Part shown: in pieces, positions 1 to 6,897 of the stretch | Numbering within the stretch: position 1 is the stretch's first letter | Layout: each line of letters opens with the position of its first letter | Translations under genes and position numbers: made by a program | NCBI GenBank assembly: GCA_002402165.1 | Contig: NVVI01000036.1 | Coordinates: 1 to 8,336 of the forward strand | Length of the DNA stretch: 8,336 nucleotides | Direction: 5' to 3' | Source: Flavobacteriales bacterium | GTDB taxonomy: Bacteria > Bacteroidota > Bacteroidia > Flavobacteriales_E > Vicingaceae | The notes under the pieces: generated by a model | Databases searched by the model: none | Seen by the model: only the letters and a program-made list of their open reading frames with translations | What the model was told of the DNA's origin: nothing

Positions 1-3000
1 GGTAAAGTAATTCCCTACCGTTAATGCTGGCAAAGTATAACTGTCACATGCTATTACATTCGCTGGGGCATCGGCAACTGGTGTAGTATTGATTGTTACT
101 GTTACTGTTGATGCTGCATTAGCGCACGGTGCTACTCCTGTCACTGTATAGGTGTACACACCTGCTGGGTCTACAGCTGGGTCAAATACTCCTGTTCCAG
201 ATACCATTGCTGGTGTCCATGCTCCGCCTAAATCTGCTCCACCTAACAATGGAAATAAATCCGTTGTTCCATCTGTACTACAAACACTTAATGTTGTGTT
301 TGTTCCAGAATTTGGTGGAACAACAATTGTAATTGCTACAGTATCAACCGAAACGCAACCCGCTCCTGTTATTGTCCATGTGAACTCATTAACCCCTGTT
401 ACTAGTCCAGTAACTCCTGAATTAAAAACAGTTGGGGCAGATGGCACTCCACTCCCAGAAAGTAATGCCCACAGACCAGCATCAGGTGTAGGATCATTTC
501 CTGCAAATGTTGCAATTGTTCCACCACAAATAGTTTGATCTGGCCCTGCATTTGCAATTATTCCTGTACCTAAAACTACTGTTAAATATTCTGTAGTACA
601 CCCACCAGCATTACACGTTTGAAAACTCACAAAATAAGTTCCAGCTGACGCATAAAGGTGTGGTGGTGGATTCTGTAATGTTGAAAATTGCCCATCCCCG
701 AAATTCCATAACCACGTAGTTGCAGGATCCCCTAATGTAGTTCCATCAGTATAAGTAATTGTTAATGGTGCACATCCCGTAGAGTCAGTTGCCAATAAAT
801 TTGCAATTGGAGGTAAAACTGTACAATTAATTATTTCAACAAAATCGTCTTTATTAAGCAGTGCAGAACATCCTGGACCAGTTGTCCCTACTCTTATATT
901 GTCAATATAAAGAAGAAACTCATCTGTTGAATTATTTCTAAATGCAATAAAGACAGTCTGCCCTGCATAAGAAGATAGATCCACACTTCTGTTAGTTCTA
1001 AACGAATTTTCCGCAGCCACAGTCATTAATAAAGTACTGTAATTTGTTGTATTTGCAGGTAATTGAGTGGTAGATATTCTTACTTCATACCCATCAGCAA
1101 AAGTTGGATCGCCTGCTTCAGCATCCCATGTTAACATCTGATTTGCTGGAAGTACTCCAATCCCAGTAGTCAACATCCAATCATCCCCTTGCTCACCTGG
1201 CCCATTCCATGAAGTACTGGTAGCCTCTGAACTTCCATCACCATCTGCATCCAATACTAGCCATGCCGTAGCATCAGTTCCTGTAAACGGTGGGTTTACT
1301 CCAGCATTTGGAGTAAATGCGTCATTATTATATCTGTCGTATCCAGCTGGCCAACCAGACTCAAAATCTTCTAAATAAAATGTGTCAATAGGCTGATAAC
1401 CTAATGAAGTTACTATTAATTCAGTGAAATATAACCCTGGTGCGGCATAAATATGATTAATAGATGGAGAATTTGTAGAAAAAAGCCCCGTACCATCACC
1501 AAAGTCCCAAGTATAATCTTGATAACCACTAACATTAGCATTAAAATCTACTCCAGGAGGACCAAAACATATTGGGTTAGCTTGAACTTTTGTAAATTCA
1601 GCATCAGGAGTAGGTGTAAAATTATAAGGAATGATCCATACCGTAGTATCTGCCCTTCCACAATCATTTATTACCATAATTGTTAATGTGTCAGGCCCAG
1701 CAGTAGTATAGATTCTATTTAATGTAGGAACTTCTACTGGGGAGCTAATGGTAGTTCCATCAGCAAAAACATATGTCCAACCTACCATTCCTGGATTTGG
1801 TCCAGAAGGAGCCACACAACCAGCTCCATCATATAAAGTAGAAGTAAAAATCGCAACCTCTGTTGTGTCACATTTTACATTTTCAGTGTAACCTAAAGCT
1901 AAACCAGTTGGTCGATACCAACCCATTTGTGGATAAGCATACAAATCAAAATCTAAGGCAACAAAACCACACATCTGACCAGCAACATTATAATCACCCA
2001 TACCAGGTGCATCACAAAAAGTAGTAAGATAAGTGTTTGTACCTGGAGCTAATCCCTCTCCCTGCTGATTAGTCATCAAAACAAGCGTATCTGTTGCGTC
2101 TCCTGGAAACATTTCTACTCCAATATGAAAAGTAGTTCCAGTTATTGTTGGGGCACATGTAAATGGTACAGTAAAAACAGTGTAAAAAGCTCCGGTTGGC
2201 ACCCCCACTTGTGTTGGCGAAAATGCTCGAACTTCTAGTGGACCAGCTCCAATATCAGGAAAACCAGGATTACCAGCATCATCTTCATAAACAGAAATTT
2301 GAAATGTCATGTTATCATTAGGATCTGATAATCTACCTAATGCAACTGTAGCAGCTCCTACAACCGAAGAACCTGGAGTTGGAGTAAAATATTGTTGGTA
2401 AAATCCTGCAGGATCAACAGGTGCAGCACTTCCTTCACAAGGAACTCCAGTAAAATAACCGAACCCTCCTAAATATGAAGTTACTGTAGGAGTTGGAGTT
2501 AGCCAATCTGTATCCAAGGTATCACAATCTCCACCAGGAGAAACCACTTCAATATAACCAATTTTAGTTTCTGTATCTGGACCATTTGCACTGGTTATTG
2601 TTAATGAAACATCATATAATCCAACATTTGGATATGTAACAACAGGAGGTGTTTGACCGACAAAAGTTGCATTTGCACCTGTACACCCAGTACAAGTAAC
2701 TGTTCCAGTAGCTCCAACATCAAATACCCATGTCCAACTTGTTATAATTGCCGATGGTAAAGATAAATCAGTGAAAGCAACAATGTTTGGGGCTACCCAT
2801 ACTGTTGGTGTTCCAATAAATTCTGCAACAGGAGGTAAAGTACCACAAACACCACCACCATAGGATGTCCAACTAGTTAAATATTGGTCAATCATGCAAT
2901 GCTGTCTTCTTCCTTGTTGGGCAGTAAATATAACTGGACAACTAGAATATGACATGATATTATCTACTGGAGCATTAGCCCATGGAAAATTATCGCAAGA

Positions 3001-4224
3001 TGGATCTACAGGATTACCGCTTGTAGAACATTGAAAAGAATAAGTATCATGAGGATTTGTATCACTACACCAATCACCTTCCTGATCACCTTCGGTTGTG
3101 TATGGCCCTCCCAAAGGAGTTGGCACACCTGATAAATTACTAGAGCCATTTATATTTCTTGTTCTTTCATAGCAATTTGAGCATGATGACACTTCATCAA
3201 CTCCTGCAAACGTGTGTGCTAATCCAAATACGTGTCCCATTTCATGAGCCACAGTATGAGACCCTACAAAACTATTGCTTCTGTTCAATACAATACCACC
3301 CCTATTACTCGTTCCTCCATTTGGATCGTAAGGATATCGTGCATAACCACCAGCAGACATGGTACCTACTACATAAATATTAATAACTTGTGTTGGAGTA
3401 ACATTATTTGCATCTTTCATTGGAAATTCATCTGCTGAAATATTATGCGTATACCATGTAGAGCTTTCTAAAAAAGTAGCAGGATCAGCACAAAAAACAA
3501 TGTTATGGGGAGCATAATCAACATTTAACTCTGCTGTTAAAGCAGTAACTCTTGCCTGATCAATGTTTGTTCCTGGACCACCATCTGTAAAAACCAACCA
3601 TCTTAACTGAAAATATTTTATGGTTGCTATATTTGCAGCATCTCTATTTGCTGGATTATCACATGGGACATTGAATCCACACGCAGCATTTTTATTGCCA
3701 TCCTTCATTACAGGTACTGGTGTATAGCAAATGTTAGACGCTTTAGAGTTTGCAGGTATTTCAAACGTAATTTTATGCCCATCAACTGAGATTAAATCCC
3801 CATCTTTATCTAGAGGTAAATTCCTTGGGTCTTTAATTATTTTATTGCTATTTACAATAACACTACCATTACTATTGGTTACAGTAGTCGTTGCAACATT
3901 ATTAGAAGTATTACCATTATCTACAGAAATAACACTATTACTTACACTAGTAGGAGCTGAAATTGCAAAAGGATTTGCTAAATTTAATAGTGGATTATTT
4001 TGATTGTAAATGGTTGGTTTTGAGCTATTGGTATTTGGCTCAATTAAAATAGCAGAAATTTTTCCACTTTTTTTAATAATGCTAGGTTGATCAACAGAAC
4101 TACCTACATTTATTTTTAAAGGTATAAACTTTGATTTTTTTACTGCATTTTTTCTATTAGTTGATTGACTAAAAGATGTTACAGATATCAATAAAGATAA
4201 GATGATTATCAGGTAAGATTTCAT
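1..4224 (-). CDS. Secreted multidomain M43-family zinc metalloprotease, C-terminus cut by window edge
   Basis: Continuous frame of 1408 codons from ATG at 4222-4224 with no stop. Residues 1-20 form a signal peptide: basic MKSY start, hydrophobic core, SFSQ end. Residues 62-130 are an Asn/Ser/Thr-rich linker. The catalytic domain (about 180-460) has HEMGHVFGLAH at 327-337 (ligands H327, H331, H337; general base E328) and a Met-turn NIMSYS at 422-427, as in pappalysin/cytophagalysin-type M43 peptidases. Eight cysteines between 348 and 460 suggest disulfides and an extracellular site. Then follow: a degenerate PKD-like domain (464-562) with a CTGC loop; an unrecognised beta-rich domain (567-780); an Ig/PKD-like segment (781-868); a PKD domain (872-944, WDFGDG); a cleaved-adhesin-like domain (about 944-1117); a PKD domain (1137-1218, WNFGDG); and SprB-like repeats from 1222 (NAGPDQTICGG). 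Export by type IX secretion is inferred, since the sorting domain would lie outside the window. Substrate unknown. Protease assignment is strong; exact domain borders are approximate. Confidence 0.9.
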   Translation of the reverse strand, partial: MKSYLIIILSLLISVTSFSQSTNRKNAVKKSKFIPLKINVGSSVDQPSIIKKSGKISAILIEPNTNSSKPTIYNQNNPLLNLANPFAISAPTSVSNSVISVDNGNTSNNVATTTVTNSNGSVIVNSNKIIKDPRNLPLDKDGDLISVDGHKITFEIPANSKASNICYTPVPVMKDGNKNAACGFNVPCDNPANRDAANIATIKYFQLRWLVFTDGGPGTNIDQARVTALTAELNVDYAPHNIVFCADPATFLESSTWYTHNISADEFPMKDANNVTPTQVINIYVVGTMSAGGYARYPYDPNGGTSNRGGIVLNRSNSFVGSHTVAHEMGHVFGLAHTFAGVDEVSSCSNCYERTRNINGSSNLSGVPTPLGGPYTTEGDQEGDWCSDTNPHDTYSFQCSTSGNPVDPSCDNFPWANAPVDNIMSYSSCPVIFTAQQGRRQHCMIDQYLTSWTSYGGGVCGTLPPVAEFIGTPTVWVAPNIVAFTDLSLPSAIITSWTWVFDVGATGTVTCTGCTGANATFVGQTPPVVTYPNVGLYDVSLTITSANGPDTETKIGYIEVVSPGGDCDTLDTDWLTPTPTVTSYLGGFGYFTGVPCEGSAAPVDPAGFYQQYFTPTPGSSVVGAATVALGRLSDPNDNMTFQISVYEDDAGNPGFPDIGAGPLEVRAFSPTQVGVPTGAFYTVFTVPFTCAPTITGTTFHIGVEMFPGDATDTLVLMTNQQGEGLAPGTNTYLTTFCDAPGMGDYNVAGQMCGFVALDFDLYAYPQMGWYRPTGLALGYTENVKCDTTEVAIFTSTLYDGAGCVAPSGPNPGMVGWTYVFADGTTISSPVEVPTLNRIYTTAGPDTLTIMVINDCGRADTTVWIIPYNFTPTPDAEFTKVQANPICFGPPGVDFNANVSGYQDYTWDFGDGTGLFSTNSPSINHIYAAPGLYFTELIVTSLGYQPIDTFYLEDFESGWPAGYDRYNNDAFTPNAGVNPPFTGTDATAWLVLDADGDGSSEATSTSWNGPGEQGDDWMLTTGIGVLPANQMLTWDAEAGDPTFADGYEVRISTTQLPANTTNYSTLLMTVAAENSFRTNRSVDLSSYAGQTVFIAFRNNSTDEFLLYIDNIRVGTTGPGCSALLNKDDFVEIINCTVLPPIANLLATDSTGCAPLTITYTDGTTLGDPATTWLWNFGDGQFSTLQNPPPHLYASAGTYFVSFQTCNAGGCTTEYLTVVLGTGIIANAGPDQTICGGTIATFAGNDPTPDAGLWALLSGSGVPSAPTVFNSGVTGLVTGVNEFTWTITGAGCVSVDTVAITIVVPPNSGTNTTLSVCSTDGTTDLFPLLGGADLGGAWTPAMVSGTGVFDPAVDPAGVYTYTVTGVAPCANAASTVTVTINTTPVADAPANVIACDSYTLPALTVGNYFT

Positions 4225-4257
4225 AGATAATTTAGTTTAGTGCAAATAAGTAGCCCC

Positions 4258-4287
4258 CAAATTAAGATATATAAGAATCTATTCCAA
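4258..4287 (-). promoter_or_regulatory. Candidate Bacteroidota-type promoter for the protease gene
   Basis: Read on the minus strand, a TTG (4285-4287) is followed after 20 nt by TAATTTG (4258-4264). This resembles the Bacteroidota sigma-ABfr pattern of a -33 TTG and a -7 TAnnTTTG, one T short of consensus. It would start transcription around 4250 and leave a short leader before the ATG at 4224. The octamer TAATTTGG occurs twice here (4257-4264 and 4284-4291). The call rests on pattern only. Confidence 0.4.
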
Positions 4288-4316
4288 ATTATTCAAGAAC
4301 TAAATTGTTAACAGAA

Positions 4317-5228
4317 TTAGTTGTGAGGAGCATTTTTTAAGATGCTAAAAACATGTAAAATTGCAGGAAAAATAGCGTCCATGCTTTCTCTAGCTCCATT
4401 GGTAGAACCTGGAAGTGCCAATAAAAGAGAGTCTCCTTTAACTCCTACCACACTTCTGCTTAACATAGAATAAGGTGTACGATTTTGGCCATACGACCGA
4501 ATTGCCTCTTCAATACCTGGGATTTCCCTGTCAATTAAAGGTTTTAATGCTTCTGGAGTTACATCACGAGACGACAAACCTGTTCCTCCAGTAAAAATTA
4601 CCATATTTACTCCTTGCTCAACATAACTATTAGCTTTTGCTTGTATTTCATCTATTTCATCAGGGATAATAACATAGTCCATTATTTCCACTTCACATTC
4701 TTCTAATTTTTTGATAATGGCTTTGCCTGCTTTATCTTCTTTTTGACCAGCTGAAATTGTATCAGAACAAACAACAACAGCTGCCTTTAAATCTTTTCTA
4801 AACCTATCTATAAAATCAGATTTTCCTCCTTTTTTACTCAGTAATTTAATATTATGAATTTCTACTCCTTTATCAATGGGTTTAAGCATGTCGTACATAT
4901 TTAATGCTACAACACTTGCTCCATGCATAGCCTCAACTTCAACACCCGTTTTATAAATCGTTTTTACTGTTACTTTAATGGTAATCTCTAAGCCATCAAT
5001 CTCATATTCAATTCCTGTAAACTCAATAGGCATAGGATGACAATCTGCCAAAATTAAAGGAGTGTTTTTAACGCCTAATAATCCTACTGCTCTGCACATG
5101 GCAAAAACATCTCCTTTCGGAACATTTCCATTGTTGATTGCATCAATTGTTTCTTGTTTGCTCACTTTAACAACTGCCTGAGCAGTTGCAGTTCTAAGCG
5201 TAGTTGATTTATGTGTAATATCTATCAT
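4317..5228 (-). CDS. moaCB: Bifunctional MoaC-MogA fusion: cyclic pyranopterin monophosphate synthase and molybdopterin adenylyltransferase
   Basis: A 303-residue fusion of two Moco enzymes acting at separate steps. Residues 1-138 are MoaC, which with MoaA turns GTP into cyclic pyranopterin monophosphate. Visible MoaC features are KGDVFA (39 onward, with K38 matching the E. coli active-site lysine), DCHPMPI (62-68), GVEVEAMHGASVVALNMYDM (95-114) and KKGGKS (132-137). Residues 147-303 are a MogA/MoaB domain, which adenylylates molybdopterin before metal insertion; it shows TGGTGLSSRDVTPEA (213-227) and LPGSTNGARESMDAI (272-286). The ATG at 5226-5228 is chosen because MIDIT is the usual MoaC start and it lies 1 nt after the moaE stop. 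A longer in-frame extension up to 5384 would overlap most of the moaE tail and adds no MoaC-like sequence. It is the last gene of the cluster. The fusion is known in Bacteroidota. Both halves look intact. Confidence 0.94.
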   Translation of the reverse strand: MIDITHKSTTLRTATAQAVVKVSKQETIDAINNGNVPKGDVFAMCRAVGLLGVKNTPLILADCHPMPIEFTGIEYEIDGLEITIKVTVKTIYKTGVEVEAMHGASVVALNMYDMLKPIDKGVEIHNIKLLSKKGGKSDFIDRFRKDLKAAVVVCSDTISAGQKEDKAGKAIIKKLEECEVEIMDYVIIPDEIDEIQAKANSYVEQGVNMVIFTGGTGLSSRDVTPEALKPLIDREIPGIEEAIRSYGQNRTPYSMLSRSVVGVKGDSLLLALPGSTNGARESMDAIFPAILHVFSILKNAPHN

Positions 5229-5229
5229 C

Positions 5230-5673
5230 CTAATTATTAACTTTCCATTGATGAGTTTCATCATCAAAAATTTCCTTACCGAATACTGGTACTTTGGCTT
5301 TAATTTCTTCTGTAATATATCTAGTAGCATCAAATGCCATTGCTCTGTGTTTTGACGAAGTAAATACAAATAAACACAACTCACCTGCTTTTACTATGCC
5401 TATGCTGTGATAAATATGTCCACAAGTTAAATCAAATTTATCAAAAGCAGCTTCACGAATTTCATCAAATACTTTATTTGCCATTTCATCATAAGCAGAA
5501 TACTCAATAGCTGTTACTGTTTTTCCATCAATCACATCCGCTCTAACTTGACCTAAAAATATGTCATGCCCACCAATATTAGTTTTAACTTGATGATGTG
5601 CAATTGAAGTTGCTATTTTCTCAGGTGTTATCGGCCCTTCTACTAATGAATTTTTAATTTTCTTTTCACTCAT
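5230..5673 (-). CDS. moaE: Molybdopterin synthase catalytic subunit MoaE
   Basis: A 147-residue protein, the usual MoaE length. It pairs with thiocarboxylated MoaD to place two sulfurs on cyclic pyranopterin monophosphate, giving molybdopterin in the cytoplasm. Family features are GGHDIFLGQVRAD (34-46), AIEYSAYDEMA (55-65), HIYHSIGIVKAGE (86-98), SSKHRAMAFDA (106-116) and the C-terminal IKAKVPVFGKEIF (124-136). By ungapped comparison with E. coli MoaE, K125 matches catalytic K119. The position of E. coli K126 is Gly132, with a lysine one residue later (K133). The ATG at 5671-5673 lies 3 nt after the moeB stop, and its own TAG stop is 1 nt before moaC-mogA, so translation is probably coupled. 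Confident family call. Confidence 0.95.
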   Translation of the reverse strand: MSEKKIKNSLVEGPITPEKIATSIAHHQVKTNIGGHDIFLGQVRADVIDGKTVTAIEYSAYDEMANKVFDEIREAAFDKFDLTCGHIYHSIGIVKAGELCLFVFTSSKHRAMAFDATRYITEEIKAKVPVFGKEIFDDETHQWKVNN

Positions 5674-5676
5674 TTT

Positions 5677-6777
5677 TCACCAATTTTCAATGCCTCCTTG
5701 GAGGTTAATTAAATTATTAAAATTATATTCTTTTTCTAGTTGCTCTATCGCTGCTATACTTCTTATTCCATGTTGACACACGACAATAACTTTTTTATCG
5801 GTAGCAATTTTTGTAACATAAGACTCCAACTCGTTTAAAGGAGCGATTAATACATTATCTTTTTCTACCCTTGGTTGCTCCCATTCTTGCCTCACATCTA
5901 CTAATTGAAAATTATCTGAACTGTTAAACATTTTTCTTAATTCATCCAAAGATATTTCATTTACATCAAATGTAGAAATAATCCCACAAAAGAAATCATA
6001 ATCGAAATCTTTAAAATTTGACTTCTCATCTAATACCTTTTGAACCTGCTCTTCAGAACGATTAATAGTTAAAGTTAGAAAGGAATTGTTCAGGGAATCA
6101 TAAGTCAACAATTTTCCAGACAACAATTTTCCTATCCCTAAAATAAGTTTAATCACTTCATTGGCTTGTTGCGTTCCAATTAAACCAGGCAATACTCCCA
6201 ACACTCCAATCTCTGAACAATTGGGAACACTGCCTGCTTTAGGAGGTTCAGGAAACAAGCAACGATAGGTAGGCCCACCCTTATAATTAAATACAGTTAC
6301 CTGTCCCTCAAATTTATAAATCGCTCCATAAATTAATGGCTTATTAGTTATTACACAGGCATCATTTACTAAATATCGCGTAGAAAAATTATCAGTTCCA
6401 TCAACTATTATATCATATTCAGAAAATAAATTAAGTGCATTTCTGGTTGTCAATTTCTCAGGATAAACATTAAAATTAATATGAGGATTTAATTGTTTTA
6501 ATCTATTTTTTGCTACCTCAGCTTTATTTTTTCCTATGTCATTTACAGTAAATAATATTTGCCTTTGTAAATTGGTTTCATCTATAATGTCATAATCAAT
6601 AATTCCAAGTTCCCCTACCCCAGCAGCCGTCAAATATTGTAAAACAGGACAACCCAAACCTCCAACCCCAATAACTAAAACCTTAGCTGCTTTCAGCTTT
6701 TCTTGACCTTCTAATCCTATTTTACCCAATAGAATGTGACGGCTATATCTATTTTTCTCTTGGTTAGTTAAATTCAT
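5677..6777 (-). CDS. moeB: MoeB/ThiF-family adenylyltransferase fused to a C-terminal rhodanese domain (MoeZ/MOCS3-like)
   Basis: A 366-residue two-domain protein. Residues 1-240 are an E1-like adenylating domain: RYSRH (10-14), nucleotide loop GVGGLG (37-42), NLQRQ (69-73), DGTDN (126-130) and a conserved VPNCSE with C187, the position of the E1-type cysteine. Residues 270-366 are a rhodanese domain with LVDVRQ (292-297) and active-site loop CQHGIRS starting at C334. The first domain would adenylate the C-terminal Gly of MoaD; the second would hand over persulfide sulfur to make the MoaD thiocarboxylate, as in eukaryotic MOCS3/Uba4. It might also serve other sulfur carriers such as ThiS. The paired CxxC zinc ligands of E. 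coli MoeB are not conserved: one site reads TYRC (170-173) and no CxxC follows. The protein ends at Trp366, close to the rhodanese boundary. An AAGGAA lies 3 nt before the ATG at 6775-6777. It follows moaD after 120 bp and precedes moaE by 3 nt. Confidence 0.93.
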   Translation of the reverse strand: MNLTNQEKNRYSRHILLGKIGLEGQEKLKAAKVLVIGVGGLGCPVLQYLTAAGVGELGIIDYDIIDETNLQRQILFTVNDIGKNKAEVAKNRLKQLNPHINFNVYPEKLTTRNALNLFSEYDIIVDGTDNFSTRYLVNDACVITNKPLIYGAIYKFEGQVTVFNYKGGPTYRCLFPEPPKAGSVPNCSEIGVLGVLPGLIGTQQANEVIKLILGIGKLLSGKLLTYDSLNNSFLTLTINRSEEQVQKVLDEKSNFKDFDYDFFCGIISTFDVNEISLDELRKMFNSSDNFQLVDVRQEWEQPRVEKDNVLIAPLNELESYVTKIATDKKVIVVCQHGIRSIAAIEQLEKEYNFNNLINLQGGIENW

Positions 6778-6820
6778 TTATTCCTTGTACTGTAGATTCT
6801 TTACTTCAATTTGCACCTTT

Positions 6821-6853
6821 CTTCGATAACACTTCGATAAACTCAGTATGACA
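6821..6853. repeat. Short intergenic repeat of the TCGATAAACTCAGTATGACA type
   Basis: Between moaD and moeB there is a 9-bp direct repeat CTTCGATAA (6821-6829 and 6832-6840), with the second copy running into ACTCAGTATGACA (6841-6853). The form resembles a widespread family of short intergenic sequences in Bacteroidota genomes, usually seen as variants of TGTCATnCTGAG...TCGAAG. The resemblance is from memory; copy number in this genome cannot be seen here. Function unknown. Confidence 0.55.
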
Positions 6854-6862
6854 TTTATTTAA

Positions 6863-6893
6863 AATTCACAACTCATAATTCAACATTCATCAT
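6863..6893. repeat. Imperfect ATTCA-rich intergenic repeat
   Basis: A 31-bp stretch built from near-repeats of AATTCA/CATTCAT units (AATTCACAACTCATAATTCA then ACATTCATCAT). It lies 10 bp from the CTTCGATAA repeat and just after the moaD stop. Similar strings occur between genes in flavobacterial genomes. It has no coding potential, and I see no stable hairpin with a T tract, so it is not called a terminator. Confidence 0.35.
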
Positions 6894-6897
6894 TTGT

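Noticed and set aside
152..538. Plus-strand open frame of 128 codons, rich in Pro, Thr and Val
   Set aside because: It is the antisense of the protease's repeat tract, whose minus-strand frame shows recognisable SprB-like repeats; no motif on the plus strand.
3731..4003. Plus-strand open frame of 90 codons with a hydrophobic Leu/Thr stretch
   Set aside because: It is antisense to the Asn/Ser/Thr-rich linker of the protease; Asn/Val/Ser codons read backwards give Leu/Ile/Thr, which mimics a membrane segment.
1..4224. CRISPR array or DNA-level tandem repeat in the protease gene
   Set aside because: The repetition is at the protein level between diverged beta modules; no identical DNA repeats with regular spacers are present.
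4225..4316. Rho-independent terminator after the MoaC-MogA gene
   Set aside because: The only inverted repeat is 9 bp, AT-only apart from one G/C pair, with a loop of about 60 bases and no following T tract.
5229..5384. N-terminal extension of the MoaC-MogA protein up to position 5384
   Set aside because: The extra 52 residues overlap moaE in another frame and look nothing like MoaC; the ATG at 5228 gives the typical MIDIT start 1 nt after the moaE stop.
6778..6897. Moco riboswitch or separate promoter ahead of moeB
   Set aside because: I could not find the expected stem-loop structure or a TTG/TAnnTTTG pair; the gap is better explained by short repeats.
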